64,000 nucleotides of DNA from Bacillus sp. BP-3 (GTDB lineage Bacteria; Bacillota; Bacilli; Bacillales; Bacillaceae_G): contig NZ_JAQOTJ010000007.1 of the NCBI RefSeq assembly GCF_028401955.1, forward strand, positions 62,001 to 126,000, in the 5' to 3' direction. Position 1 is the stretch's first letter; each line of letters begins with the position of its first letter. Shown piece by piece: positions 47,171 through 56,062 of this stretch. The translations under genes and the position numbers were made by a program. The notes under the pieces are model-generated. The model did no database searches. It had not been told where the DNA came from and saw nothing but the letters and a program-made list of their open reading frames with translations.

Positions 47171-48709
47171 TTGATTTTTTTGAAAATTAGAAAAAACACT
47201 AAAGGAATAAAGTTACTAGCATGTTTATCAATTGGTTTATGCACTTTTAATTATTCATCTATTTCTTTCGCTGAAACACCTAAAAGTACTTCAGCTGATC
47301 AGGCAAAAAATGCTAGTGGCATTGATACTGGTATAGCAAATCTAAAGTATAACAATCAAGAGGTTTTAGCAGTAAATGGTGATAAAGTAGAGAGTTTTGT
47401 TCCGAAAGAAGGTACAAATTCAAATGGTAAATTCGTAGTAGTTGAACGTGAGAAAAAATCACTTACAACTTCACCAGTCGATATTTCAATTATTGATTCT
47501 GTGGCTAATCGTACTTATCCAGGGGCAGTACAACTTGCAAATAAAGCTTTTGCAGATAATCAGCCTAGTTTATTAGTGGCTAAGAGAAAACCTTTGAATA
47601 TTAGTATCGACTTACCTGGCATGAGAAAAGAAAATACAGTTACTGTCCAAAATCCTACATATGGTAATGTGTCTGGAGCAGTAGATGAGTTAGTATCTAC
47701 TTGGAATGAAAAGTATTCAAAAACAAATACGTTACCTGCAAGAATGCAGTATACAGAATCTATGGTGTATAGTAAATCTCAAATCGCAAGTGCTCTTAAT
47801 GTTAACGCTAAATATCTTGACAATGCACTGAATATTGACTTTAATGCTGTTGCAAATGGAGAGAAAAAAGTGATGGTTGCGGCATATAAGCAAATCTTTT
47901 ATACAGTAAGTGCAGAACTACCAAACAATCCATCTGACCTTTTTGATAATAGTGTTACGTTTGATGAGTTAACTCGTAAAGGGGTAAGTAATGAGGCTCC
48001 GCCTGTTATGGTGTCAAATGTAGCTTATGGTAGAACAGTTTATGTGAAGTTAGAAACATCATCTAAAAGCAAAGATGTACAAGCTGCTTTTAAAGCCTTA
48101 ATTAAGGGTCAAGGCGTTGAAGCGAGTGGACAGTACAAAGATATTTTTGAAGACAGTACCTTTACTGCTGTAGTATTAGGCGGAGATGCAAAAGAGCATA
48201 ACAAGGTTGTTACAAAAGATTTTAATGAAATCCGAAATATTATTAAAGATAATGCAGAATTAAGTTCTAAAAATCCGGCATACCCAATTTCATACACAAG
48301 CACTTTCTTAAAAGATAACGCAACTGCTGCTGTTCATAACAATACAGATTATATCGAGACTACAACTACAGAATACTCTAGTGCGAAAATGACGCTTGAT
48401 CATACTGGTGGATATGTTGCTCAATTTGATGTATCTTGGGATGAATTCTCATATGATCAAAATGGAAAAGAAGTATTAACTCATAAAACTTGGGATGGAA
48501 ATGGCAAAGACAGAACTGCTCATTTCAATACAGTGATACCACTTCCAGCGAATTCGAAAAATGTAAAAGTCGTAGCAAAAGAATGTACAGGTCTTGCATG
48601 GGAATGGTGGAGAACAGTTATTAATGAACAAAATGTTCCATTAACAAATGAAATAAAAGTTTCAATTGGAGGAACAACATTATACCCAAGTGCTAATATT
48701 AGTCATTAG
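47171..48709 (+). CDS. clo: Cholesterol-dependent cytolysin (cereolysin O/anthrolysin O type)
   Basis: A 512-residue pore-forming toxin. The N-terminus (TTG start, MIFLKIRKN) is a signal peptide cleaved near SFAETPK. Domain 4 carries the undecapeptide [11 protein letters not shown] without changes and the cholesterol-recognition Thr-Leu pair in GGTTLYP. The length matches cereolysin O and anthrolysin O. The protein binds cholesterol in host membranes and forms large rings of about 35-40 subunits. It is controlled by a PlcR box and probably by CcpA (46919-46973) and shares its transcript with the small peptide gene. Confidence 0.97.
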   Translation: MIFLKIRKNTKGIKLLACLSIGLCTFNYSSISFAETPKSTSADQAKNASGIDTGIANLKYNNQEVLAVNGDKVESFVPKEGTNSNGKFVVVEREKKSLTTSPVDISIIDSVANRTYPGAVQLANKAFADNQPSLLVAKRKPLNISIDLPGMRKENTVTVQNPTYGNVSGAVDELVSTWNEKYSKTNTLPARMQYTESMVYSKSQIASALNVNAKYLDNALNIDFNAVANGEKKVMVAAYKQIFYTVSAELPNNPSDLFDNSVTFDELTRKGVSNEAPPVMVSNVAYGRTVYVKLETSSKSKDVQAAFKALIKGQGVEASGQYKDIFEDSTFTAVVLGGDAKEHNKVVTKDFNEIRNIIKDNAELSSKNPAYPISYTSTFLKDNATAAVHNNTDYIETTTTEYSSAKMTLDHTGGYVAQFDVSWDEFSYDQNGKEVLTHKTWDGNGKDRTAHFNTVIPLPANSKNVKVVAKECTGLAWEWWRTVINEQNVPLTNEIKVSIGGTTLYPSANISH

Positions 48710-48723
48710 GTAAAAGTGAAGAA

Positions 48724-48770
48724 GATGATCCCAAAGGCACATAAGTGCCTTTGGGATCATTGTTTTTTTT
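48724..48770 (+). terminator. Terminator of the cytolysin gene
   Basis: GATGATCCCAAAGGCAC pairs with GTGCCTTTGGGATCAT around ATAA, followed by eight T. Very strong. Confidence 0.95.
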
Positions 48771-49020
48771 CGTTATCGACCGTTCTTTGCGTTATATTGG
48801 CGATTCGACATGATATAAAGATTCCTCGATGATATTCAACATGAAAGTAGTTGATTCGCTGAGCTGAATCATACTGAAAAGCGGACTTTTTAGTCAAATC
48901 ATAAGAAAAAAGACGCTGTAATGATAAGGTTTTGTAGTCCTTAGCGTACAATTTTCCCGGTTATTTTAACTAGAATAAAACTTTCTCAACATTACTTCTG
49001 TTACTTGTATGATAAAATAG
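48771..49020. other. Region with an open frame on the minus strand, probably an element remnant
   Basis: A 64-codon minus-strand frame (48757-48951) reads AKDYKTLSLQRLFSYDLTKKSAFQYDSAQRINYF in parts. It looks protein-like (regular composition) but has no ribosome site and I recognise no family. It may be a piece of a decayed mobile element. Confidence 0.25.
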
Positions 49021-49050
49021 AAAAAACAGTTCCCCTTAAGCTGTTTTTTC
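49021..49050 (+). terminator. Hairpin with T run
   Basis: GAAAAAACAG pairs with CTGTTTTTTC around TTCCCCTTAAG. Confidence 0.75.
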
Positions 49051-49069
49051 AAAAGCAATGTACGTGGGA

Positions 49070-49114
49070 GCAAACTCTCTGATAGGAGGGTTTGTATTTT
49101 TTTTTTTTTTTTTT
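49070..49114 (+). terminator. Hairpin with an 18-T run
   Basis: CAAACTCTC pairs with GAGGGTTTG around TGATAG, followed by A and 18 T (49097-49114). The second very long homopolymer in the window. No gene lies immediately upstream, so what it terminates is unclear. The stretch to 49240 shows no gene. Confidence 0.65.
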
Positions 49115-49246
49115 CTAGTTCATGCATAATTATTTCTTTTGGATTTACTATATATTTTGGCGCAGTGCTATATGTTTAGTTATTAATATGCCCAATGGAT
49201 TTTGGGTGACTTTATTAATTTATTGTAATTTATATATATATATATA

Positions 49247-49281
49247 AGCATAAGATTGTCGTTTTGGCAATCTTATGCTTC
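49247..49281. repeat. Palindromic hairpin, shared with 39252
   Basis: AAGCATAAGATTGTC pairs with GGCAATCTTATGCTT around GTTTT; the same outer arms and loop as the hairpin behind ssrA. It can serve as terminator for the small minus-strand gene at 49308. Confidence 0.7.
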
Positions 49282-49307
49282 CTATATGAAACAATTAGTA
49301 TCTGTTT

Positions 49308-49499
49308 TTACACCCTATTTTTTTTAAGAAAGTAAAGCCCTGTAAGAGAAGAGAAAAGTGTAATTACAACTCCAACAGCAAGGATTCCCCAGGACACAGT
49401 ACTGTAAGGAATTAAATTAGCAAAACCTGCTAAGAGTGCCCCCAAAACTCCTAACCAAGCTAGGCGTACCACATTATTCCAACCTATATTTTTTTTCAT
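49308..49499 (-). CDS. Small membrane protein with two hydrophobic segments
   Basis: A 63-residue protein with start ATG and the ribosome site AAGGAAGGTGA. Hydrophobic segments at about residues 11-31 and 36-56, then a basic end (FLKKNRV). No family recognised. Its good ribosome site and terminator argue that it is a real gene. Confidence 0.65.
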   Translation of the reverse strand: MKKNIGWNNVVRLAWLGVLGALLAGFANLIPYSTVSWGILAVGVVITLFSSLTGLYFLKKNRV

Positions 49500-49901
49500 A
49501 GGTCATTCACCTTCCTTTCCCTAATTATACCATCACGGAGAAGTTAAATGTTGGGCGATTTAGAATATATATACTTGTGAAAATACATTTCGTATTGTGA
49601 TTTCAATTTTTGGAAATAACATTCTATACCAAATATGTATCAACTAACGATAAGCTCATACTTCCATTTGCATTAGAAATAATGGAAATATGTTTAAAAA
49701 CTAAACCTTTATGGATATTTGAGGTAAATATGATATCATTTTCATATTTTAGGAGCGATTGTTAAGATTTCTGTTTAAAGAGGGAAGGCGTATCAAGAAG
49801 TATTTTGGTGATAATATGTTAGAATAATTATTAAGAATAGTCTAGTTGACTGAAAAATGGGTAGTCATGAGAAGAGAAAAGGTTCGAAACGGAGGAATTA
49901 C
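49500..49901. other. Divergent intergenic region
   Basis: No gene. An inverted repeat AAATATGA-N8-TCATATTT lies at 49726-49749, 150 bp upstream of the YitT-like gene; it may be an operator, though it does not fit the PlcR consensus (spacing two bases too long). Confidence 0.35.
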
Positions 49902-50774
49902 ATGAGCATAATCAAAAAACACAAGCCAAATAAGCTAAAAATCGGTTTACGAGTATTAATGATTATTATTGGGGCATTTATAACAGCGTATGGACTAGAA
50001 TCAGTATTAATCCCAAACAATGTGTCAGATGGTGGTGTGACAGGGTTAAGTATCGTTAGTTCAAAACTACTTGGGCTACCATTAGGCCTTCTCATTGCAG
50101 TCATTAACATCCCTTTTGTTTGGTTAGGGTATAAGCAAATTGGTAAAAATTTTGCTATTTATTCGATTATCGGTATTGCTTCATTAGCAATTGGTACGGT
50201 TCTTATGCACGGAATACCAACTATTATTCACGGTGATACATTGTTAGTTACCGTTGTTGGGGGGATTATTATCGGTTTTGGTATGGGATTAGCATTGCGT
50301 AATGGCGGTGCATTAGATGGAATTGATATGTTAGCTGTATTACTTTCTCGAAAATTACCTTTTGGGACAAGTGACCTCATCTTATTTTTAAACATGTTTG
50401 TCTTTATTTTTGTCTCCGCAGTATTTGGTCTTGAAGGGGCCATTCTTTCAGCAATTGCTTACTTTATTGCTTCTAAAGTCATTCACATCGTTGAAGTAGG
50501 TTTAAGTGGTTCTAAAACATTTAAAATTATCACAAAGGAACCTGAATTAATGGTAGAGACAATTCGAGATCGTTTAGGTCGAAGTGCAACATATAATGAA
50601 GTTTACGGCGGTTATTCACATGAACAATTTAAAGAAATTACATGTGTCATTAACCGTTTAGAAGAAAGTAAAATGAAAGAAATCATTCATGAGATTGATG
50701 GGAATGCCTTTGTTACGGTATATGACGTAGCAGAAGTAAAGGGCGGTAATTTCAAAAAACATGATATTCATTAA
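49902..50774 (+). CDS. YitT-family membrane protein (DUF161/DUF2179)
   Basis: A 290-residue protein. Start ATG 49902 behind CGGAGGAATTAC. Five to six membrane segments (residues about 15-205) with the family run NNVSDGGVTGLS and GALDGIDMLAVLLSRK. The C-terminal DUF2179 domain (KTFKIITKEPELMVETI ... NAFVTVYDVAEVKGGNF) is cytoplasmic. Function not settled in the family. It stands alone with its own terminator. Confidence 0.88.
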   Translation: MSIIKKHKPNKLKIGLRVLMIIIGAFITAYGLESVLIPNNVSDGGVTGLSIVSSKLLGLPLGLLIAVINIPFVWLGYKQIGKNFAIYSIIGIASLAIGTVLMHGIPTIIHGDTLLVTVVGGIIIGFGMGLALRNGGALDGIDMLAVLLSRKLPFGTSDLILFLNMFVFIFVSAVFGLEGAILSAIAYFIASKVIHIVEVGLSGSKTFKIITKEPELMVETIRDRLGRSATYNEVYGGYSHEQFKEITCVINRLEESKMKEIIHEIDGNAFVTVYDVAEVKGGNFKKHDIH

Positions 50775-50783
50775 TAGTGTCAC

Positions 50784-50822
50784 AAAAAATCACCTTTTGA
50801 GTTTTATGAAAAGGTGATTTTT
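50784..50822 (+). terminator. Terminator of the YitT-like gene
   Basis: AAAAATCACCTTTT pairs with AAAAGGTGATTTTT around GAGTTTTATG. Confidence 0.92.
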
Positions 50823-51016
50823 CTATAAAGGCTATGATGAAAAGTACTTAATATGAACTGACGGCAAGATTATTTGTTTGCTTTATGGTTCTTAAAATAG
50901 CATCGTTAAAAAACAGTTTTCCAATTGTGATTACTAAATTGTTATCATTTGTACAGTGAGGCGCTTTTGTTATAATGTATTAGTATGATTTATCAATAGA
51001 GGGGGTGCTAGAAGAA

Positions 51017-51421
51017 ATGAGATCATTTAATGTTGATGAATTCATTTCCAGTGTTTTACAATGGGTATTGAATATAGCCCTTATCATATTATCCCTTGTT
51101 CTATCTATCTTTTTAATTAATGAAACAATTACATTTATAGAATACATATTTTCAGCAAAAAAATACACATCCTATAAATTAGTTGAAAGTATTATTGTTT
51201 ACTTTTTATACTTTGAATTTATTGCATTAATTATTAAATATTTTAAATCAAATTATCATTTCCCGTTACGATATTTTATTTATATAGGAATTACAGCTTT
51301 AATTCGGTTAATTATTGTTTCTCATGACGAACCATTTGAAACACTATTATACGCAGGAGCTATTCTCATTTTAGTAATAGCCCTATATATATCTAATATG
51401 AGGGATCTGAAGAAACATTAA
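51017..51421 (+). CDS. PsiE-like membrane protein
   Basis: A 134-residue protein with four membrane segments. Start ATG 51017, about nine nt after GAGGGGG; the in-frame GTG at 51005 overlaps that site. The [19 protein letters not shown] region and overall layout match the phosphate-starvation-inducible PsiE family. Function unknown; regulation by phosphate cannot be judged from this sequence. Confidence 0.75.
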   Translation: MRSFNVDEFISSVLQWVLNIALIILSLVLSIFLINETITFIEYIFSAKKYTSYKLVESIIVYFLYFEFIALIIKYFKSNYHFPLRYFIYIGITALIRLIIVSHDEPFETLLYAGAILILVIALYISNMRDLKKH

Positions 51422-51462
51422 AACATAAAAAATAGTGCAGAATAAGATATTGGAATGCACTA

Positions 51463-51505
51463 TTTTTTATCCCGCATTAACGGACAGTAAGATCCTTACC
51501 TAAAG
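51463..51505. repeat. Degenerate bcr-type repeat fragment
   Basis: TTTATCCCGCATTAACGGAC followed by AGTAAGATCC resembles the first third of the bcr-type core at 35693. The rest is not recognisable. Confidence 0.45.
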
Positions 51506-51521
51506 ATGTAGAGAAAGAAAA

Positions 51522-51569
51522 GGATAGATACAAGCAGTTGCATACTGCCTGTTCTATCTTTTTTTTTTT
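51522..51569 (+). terminator. Terminator
   Basis: GATAGA and CAG pair with CTG and TCTATC in a two-part stem, followed by ten T. Confidence 0.75.
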
Positions 51570-51624
51570 ATGGTAAAAAAATATCCCATTTTAGGGAATG
51601 CTAATACAAGCTGCGCTATAATTA

Positions 51625-51735
51625 TCGGGATTTATCCCGCTATTTGTGGGCGTCCTGCGATTCTGAGCGAGCTGCTTTGGCATTTCAAAAGAAGATAGGC
51701 GGGGGGTAACTGTCCATAAAAGCCCTCACTTTATA
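51625..51735. repeat. bcr-type interspersed repeat
   Basis: GGATTTATCCCGCTATTTGTG at its start, then a GGCGTCCTGCGATT variant segment and CCATAAAAGCCCTCACTTTA at the end. It immediately precedes the XapX gene and its transcript may include it. Confidence 0.65.
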
Positions 51736-51770
51736 AATTAACAAAATAAAGCATCTAGGAGGAAGACAAT

Positions 51771-51929
51771 ATGCATGAAATTTTTATGTCAACGTTAGCA
51801 GGGTTAATTGTAGGAGTAATCTTTACGTTATTAAAACTCCCAATTCCTGCACCTCCCGTTTTCTCAGCAATTATGGGCATCGTTGGGGTATGGGCGGGAA
51901 TGAAGATCGTTCAATTCTTTTGGAGTTAA
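51771..51929 (+). CDS. XapX-domain small membrane protein
   Basis: A 52-residue protein with an excellent ribosome site (TAGGAGGAAGACAAT). Two hydrophobic segments joined by the motif [22 protein letters not shown], the hallmark of the XapX/DUF1427 family. Function unknown. It has its own strong terminator. Confidence 0.85.
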   Translation: MHEIFMSTLAGLIVGVIFTLLKLPIPAPPVFSAIMGIVGVWAGMKIVQFFWS

Positions 51930-51930
51930 C

Positions 51931-51962
51931 AAAAAGGAAGCGGGTTTTGGCTTCCTTTTTTT
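51931..51962 (+). terminator. Terminator of the XapX gene
   Basis: AAAAGGAAGC pairs with GCTTCCTTTT around GGGTTTTG, followed by more T. Confidence 0.93.
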
Positions 51963-52044
51963 GTTATGCTCGGGTAGGGTTGTCAATAAAAGAAGACTAT
52001 GGCAGTATATAAAAGTATATATAACGAGTGGAGGAACTAAACTG

Positions 52045-52380
52045 ATGTCAAATTTACCAAATTGCCCAAAGTGTAATTCAGAATACACTTACGAAGATGG
52101 AGTTCTGTTTGTTTGCCCAGAATGTGCACATGAGTGGACGTTAGAAGCGGGAAATAGTGAAGATGAAAAAGTAATTAAAGATGCGAACGGAAATGTATTA
52201 CAAGACGGTGATTCTGTAACAGTAATTAAAGACTTAAAAGTAAAAGGAACTTCATTAGTTGTAAAAATCGGTACGAAAGTAAAAAATATTCGTTTAGTTG
52301 ATGGCGATCATGATATTGATTGCAAAATCGATGGTTTCGGACCGATGAAGCTAAAATCTGAATTTGTGAAAAAGGCATAA
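52045..52380 (+). CDS. PhnA/YjdM-family zinc-ribbon protein
   Basis: A 111-residue protein. Start ATG 52045 after GGAGG, 28 codons inside a longer open frame. An N-terminal zinc ribbon (CPKC-x13-YxDxxxxxCPEC, residues 7-33) is followed by the PhnA domain with [23 protein letters not shown] and [17 protein letters not shown] in parts. Despite the old name it has no proven role in phosphonate use. Stand-alone gene with terminator. Confidence 0.92.
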   Translation: MSNLPNCPKCNSEYTYEDGVLFVCPECAHEWTLEAGNSEDEKVIKDANGNVLQDGDSVTVIKDLKVKGTSLVVKIGTKVKNIRLVDGDHDIDCKIDGFGPMKLKSEFVKKA

Positions 52381-52396
52381 AGTATTTATAGAAATT

Positions 52397-52438
52397 AAAA
52401 AGGATTACCTTGTATATTTATAAGAGGTAATCCTTTTT
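52397..52438 (+). terminator. Terminator of the PhnA-like gene
   Basis: AAAAAGGATTACCT pairs with AGGTAATCCTTTTT around an AT-rich loop. Confidence 0.92.
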
Positions 52439-52495
52439 AATCTGCTTTCTTTTCCCTAAACATCGAAGTTTAACTCCTTTAAGCAATTTTTATCA

Positions 52496-52615
52496 TTACA
52501 TAAAAAATTGATGAACGACCTTGATTAAACCAGCAAGACAAGATAATAATACAAAGCCGCCTAAGCAAGAACCAGTAACAATTTGGGTAAATACTAAATC
52601 TTGATTTTCGTTCAT
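52496..52615 (-). CDS. 39-residue membrane peptide
   Basis: Start ATG 52615 with GGAGCGGATTCCC as ribosome site. The peptide starts MNENQDLVFTQIVTGSC, has one hydrophobic segment with two cysteines (GSCLGGFVLLSCLAGLI) and a short basic end. No family recognised; single-segment small proteins of this kind often modulate membrane complexes. The complementary strand has no gene. Confidence 0.5.
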   Translation of the reverse strand: MNENQDLVFTQIVTGSCLGGFVLLSCLAGLIKVVHQFFM

Positions 52616-52921
52616 GGGAATCCGCTCCTTTGTCATATTTTCTAACTTTAGCTTATATGGAATGAAGAAGCGAAAACATCGAATTTCCTAACAAGTTTCT
52701 TACATTATTGTAAGAATTCTTGTGTTTAAGAAATTCAACGTTTTTGATTGGAATTGTACTAGAATGCATGGGAGCTATTGTTATTCTTTTTTTGTTTCAC
52801 TTGTTAGTTAGGTATATATACAGCAGTAATCATAAATGACCACATTTTAGGATAACTAGGGTATACAATCGCTTTTCGCCTTGTGTATTTTATTGTTTCC
52901 AAATTTAGAAAAGAGTAAACG
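52616..52921. other. Intergenic region with a 30-bp inverted repeat
   Basis: CAAGTTTCTTACA at 52692 and TGTAAGAATTCTTG ending at 52721 form a dyad around TTAT, with a perfect inner part TTCTTACA-TTAT-TGTAAGAA. It lies about 80 bp upstream of the 39-residue gene and could be its operator or a terminator. Otherwise nothing recognisable. Confidence 0.4.
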
Positions 52922-53740
52922 TTATAATTCCTTCAAAAACAAATTGAACTTCTCCAAACCTTGCGACCTTTGTTTTCCGCGTTTCATAATAAAATCAATC
53001 TGCATTTTGTCACGTAGTTCTTTATGATGAATGGCTTTCGTTTCTTTTATCACATCCGCTGGTAGAATTGTTATCCCAAGCCCGGCATGAACCGCTTGGA
53101 GCATGGATTCAAGTGAATCAAATTCCATTATAGCTGGGTGAATCCAATTCTGTTTCTCGGCGAAATCGAGTAGTTTATTTCTATATACACAACTTGGATC
53201 GCTATTTATAAGTAGCGATGGCTGTGGTTGTTCACTTGAAGAAATCAGTACGATGTCTTCAAAATAATGATAAACACTTTCGAACTGCGAATCGTTGTAT
53301 GGACCGCTTATGAAAATCCCATCAATCTCCCCGTAGGCAAGCATTTCTTGTAATTGGGGTTTATTAGCCGTTTTTATTTTTACATTCATGTTGTGATTGG
53401 ACTGTAAAAAAGAAGCGAGTAGTCTGGGAACTTTCACAGCGGAAATAGTTTGTGGCGCTCCGATAATTAAAGATTCTCGCCACTTTTTAGGGTTTAATTT
53501 TGATTTTGCTTCGTCCATTAACATCATAATTTGGTCTGTATAATTCAATAAAATTTGTCCTTCTTCAGTCAACGTTACCCCTCTATTATTACGCTCCAGT
53601 AATTTGACGCCTAGTTCTTCTTCTAAGCTTTTTATGCGCTGACTAATATTTGGCTGCACATATCCGAGTTTTTCGGCGGCTCTAGAGATAGATTGTAATT
53701 CGGCAACATGTTTAAAAATCCATAAGTCATGACTTTCCAA
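52922..53740 (-). CDS. LysR-family transcriptional regulator
   Basis: A 272-residue LysR protein. The start TTG 53740 is set by GTGGAGGG; longer in-frame versions would cover this ribosome site. The N-terminal winged helix-turn-helix is at residues 1-60 (SISRAAEKLGYVQPNISQRIKSLEEELGVKLL in parts); the effector domain has the usual two-lobed layout but is slightly short. It is divergent from an SDR gene with a perfect palindrome between them, so it most likely controls that gene and itself. Confidence 0.9.
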   Translation of the reverse strand: MESHDLWIFKHVAELQSISRAAEKLGYVQPNISQRIKSLEEELGVKLLERNNRGVTLTEEGQILLNYTDQIMMLMDEAKSKLNPKKWRESLIIGAPQTISAVKVPRLLASFLQSNHNMNVKIKTANKPQLQEMLAYGEIDGIFISGPYNDSQFESVYHYFEDIVLISSSEQPQPSLLINSDPSCVYRNKLLDFAEKQNWIHPAIMEFDSLESMLQAVHAGLGITILPADVIKETKAIHHKELRDKMQIDFIMKRGKQRSQGLEKFNLFLKEL

Positions 53741-53758
53741 AATAGATCCCTCCACTGA

Positions 53759-53775
53759 TATCATTTGAAATGATA
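53759..53775. promoter_or_regulatory. Perfect palindrome, candidate LysR operator
   Basis: TATCATTTGAAATGATA: eight-bp arms around a single G, with an inner T-N11-A pattern as in LysR boxes. It lies 19 bp upstream of the lysR start and about 90 bp upstream of the SDR start. Confidence 0.7.
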
Positions 53776-53862
53776 CCAACCTTATTATTCAGTATTATAC
53801 CTTTCGCAAGAGTAAGGATACAATGAGTGATAACAAATAAGATAAGAAGAGGAGAAGGGACA

Positions 53863-54603
53863 ATGGAGATAAAAGATAAAGTAGTCATGATAACAGGCGG
53901 CGGTACTGGTATCGGAAGGGCGACGGCTTTGAAGCTAGCAGATGCAGGGGCGAAAGTTGTCATCAATTACAGCCGTTCGGAAAAAGAAGCAGTAGAAACA
54001 AGGGACGAAATTGTAAAGCGCGGAGGTACAGCGCTCGTTTTAAAAGCTGATGTTGCAATAGAAGCAGAAGTGGAAGATATGGTCCTGCAAACTGTGAAGT
54101 CTTTTGGAACAGTAGATGCTTTAGTAAACAATGCGAGTATAACAGCGCAAATACCGATGGATGATTTGCAGTCTGTAACAGATGAAGTGTGGGATACTCT
54201 TTTTAACGTAAATGTGAAAGGGATGTTTCATTGTATAAAGGCCGTTGTTCCTTATATGAAGAGGCAAGGATTAGGTGCGATCGTGAATATAGGAAGCGTA
54301 GCTGGGACAACAGGGCTAGGCTCGTCTGTTCCGTATGCAGTAACAAAAGGGGCCATTCATACAATGACAAAATCGTTAGCTATTTCACTTGCACCTCAAA
54401 TTAGAGTAAATAGTATCGCTCCTGGTGCAGTTCATACAAGATGGTGGGCGGATCATGAAGAGAAGATGCATCAACTTGCTGGGAACATACCACTGAAGAG
54501 AATTTCAACACCTGATGAAATTGCTGAGGCAATCCTGTTTCAATTGACGCAAGAATCAATTACGGGGCAGATATTTACAATTGATAATGGACAGACGCTA
54601 TGA
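53863..54603 (+). CDS. Short-chain dehydrogenase/reductase
   Basis: A 246-residue SDR with start ATG 53863 after GAGGAGAAGGGAC. Cofactor loop MITGGGTGIGRATAL, NNAS variant of NNAG, and the active-site pair in GSVAGTTG ... PYAVTKGA. The C-terminus ITGQIFTIDNGQTL is FabG-like. Basic residues after the second strand (NYSRSEKEA) suit NADPH. Substrate unknown; regulation by the divergent LysR protein is inferred. Confidence 0.9.
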   Translation: MEIKDKVVMITGGGTGIGRATALKLADAGAKVVINYSRSEKEAVETRDEIVKRGGTALVLKADVAIEAEVEDMVLQTVKSFGTVDALVNNASITAQIPMDDLQSVTDEVWDTLFNVNVKGMFHCIKAVVPYMKRQGLGAIVNIGSVAGTTGLGSSVPYAVTKGAIHTMTKSLAISLAPQIRVNSIAPGAVHTRWWADHEEKMHQLAGNIPLKRISTPDEIAEAILFQLTQESITGQIFTIDNGQTL

Positions 54604-54727
54604 AGTTGTAGGAATTGATTTTGGTGTGAATTTAGTTGCCAATTTGTATGATTCAAATGACTGCCCTTTTTTCATTTGGGAGGAGTGAATCGGTAGCGTA
54701 AAGCAGTAGATAAAGGGAATTCTTATA

Positions 54728-54764
54728 GGGGAGGTTTCTTAAGAAAAACTTAAGAAACCTCCCC
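54728..54764 (+). terminator. Perfect long hairpin
   Basis: GGGGAGGTTTCTTAAG pairs perfectly with CTTAAGAAACCTCCCC around AAAAA. There is no long T run, but the stem is very strong and it separates the SDR gene from the next operon. Confidence 0.8.
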
Positions 54765-54831
54765 ATTATTTGTTAAGAAATGCAATTTATACTGAGACCT
54801 ATACAATACCGATGAAACGAGGTGATGTTTC

Positions 54832-55422
54832 ATGCAACTTATTACATTTTTAGCTGAGTTTATCAAGCATCCTAAACACATTGGAGCGATTGCACCGAGT
54901 TCGAAACTATTAGCGAAAAAAATGGTGGATGCAATTAATTTTGAAGATGCAAGATACATTGTGGAATTAGGGCCAGGCACAGGGGTTTTTACAAGAGAAA
55001 TTATGAGGCGAAAACAGAAACACACCACGGTTATTCTGATTGAAGTTAATGAAGTTTTTGTGAGGGATTTGCAGAAACAGTTTGGGAATGATCCAAATGT
55101 TTTCGTTATCCACGGATCGGCAGAAAATATACAAACATACATGAGAAAGCTACAGATAGACAAAGTCGATTATGTATTATCCGGTTTACCATTTACCTCG
55201 TTACCGCTGGAAGTATCATCACGTATTTTAAGCAATGTGATGGATGTGTTACAAGAACATGGTGAGTTTATTACATTTCAATATTCGCTCACCCGGAAAT
55301 CGTTTATACAAACTTTTTTCCCGAAAGTATCTGTTACAAAGGTTTGGTTTAATTTCCCGCCAGCTTATGTGCTAGATTGTAGAAAAGAAGTAGGGAGTGC
55401 TGTCATGTATGGAGTTACATGA
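54832..55422 (+). CDS. SAM-dependent methyltransferase (phospholipid N-methyltransferase-like)
   Basis: A 196-residue class I methyltransferase with the SAM loop IVELGPGTGVFTREI at about residues 42-57 and LSGLPFTSLP where rRNA dimethylases and PmtA-type enzymes have NLPY-like catalytic residues. The N-terminus FLAEFIKHPKHIGAIAPSSKLLAKKM is typical of the PmtA/YfiP-like group. It overlaps the DedA gene by 14 nt. A membrane-lipid substrate is suggested by the neighbours but not shown. Confidence 0.82.
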   Translation: MQLITFLAEFIKHPKHIGAIAPSSKLLAKKMVDAINFEDARYIVELGPGTGVFTREIMRRKQKHTTVILIEVNEVFVRDLQKQFGNDPNVFVIHGSAENIQTYMRKLQIDKVDYVLSGLPFTSLPLEVSSRILSNVMDVLQEHGEFITFQYSLTRKSFIQTFFPKVSVTKVWFNFPPAYVLDCRKEVGSAVMYGVT

Positions 55423-55993
55423 GCTGTTATCCTATATTCAGCATTACGGTTACGGTGCTTTGTTTTTTTGTTTATGGTTAGGAATTGTTGGTATGCCACT
55501 CCCTGATGAAATGGTCGTGATGAGCGGCGGATTGGTTTCATCCATGCATATATTAATGCCAATTCCAGCCTTTCTGTTAACGTATTTCGGCGTTGTATCA
55601 GGACTTTCTTTAGGGTATATCCTTGGAAAGACAGTAGGTTCGAAAGTTCTGGATGCATTGATGAAAAAGAAGAAGGCGAAGTATCTTTGGAAGTCACAAG
55701 TATTGCTTGATCGATATGGACATTATGCATTAGTAATCAGCTATTTTATACCAGTAGTAAGACATATCATTCCTTATTTAGTTGGAATCAACAATATGTC
55801 ATTTAAAACGTATGCTTTGTATTCATATATGACAGGGTTTGTTTGGACGTTATGCTATTTTATGCTCGGGTATATGTTTGGAGGCAATATTAATTACATT
55901 GTAGAACTCACAACGAAGTATGGTTTCATTTTTGGGAGTGTCCTTATGTTAATGTTCGGTGTGTACTACATAGGCAGAGAGAATAAAGGATAA
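55409..55993 (+). CDS. DedA-family membrane protein
   Basis: A 194-residue protein with four to six membrane segments, starting at ATG 55409 inside the previous gene. GMPLPDEMVVMSGGL and RYGHYALVISYFIPVVRHIIPYLVG match DedA motifs (an acidic residue early and the R-x3-P-like segment later). DedA proteins move lipids such as undecaprenyl phosphate or phosphatidylethanolamine across the membrane and affect sensitivity to cationic peptides. It is coupled to a methyltransferase gene and a two-component system. Confidence 0.9.
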   Translation: MELHELLSYIQHYGYGALFFCLWLGIVGMPLPDEMVVMSGGLVSSMHILMPIPAFLLTYFGVVSGLSLGYILGKTVGSKVLDALMKKKKAKYLWKSQVLLDRYGHYALVISYFIPVVRHIIPYLVGINNMSFKTYALYSYMTGFVWTLCYFMLGYMFGGNINYIVELTTKYGFIFGSVLMLMFGVYYIGRENKG

Positions 55994-56062
55994 TGTAACA
56001 AAATCTCAAATTTATTTGTTAAAATATTCCTATAATAGATTGATAATGTTGGAGGAGAGATT

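Noticed and set aside
48757-48951. 64-codon frame on the minus strand after the cytolysin
   Set aside because: Composition is protein-like but there is no start signal and it overlaps the toxin terminator; at most a remnant.
49726-49749. Second PlcR box upstream of the YitT-like gene
   Set aside because: The inverted repeat TATGATATCATTTTCATA is two bases too long for the PlcR consensus spacing.
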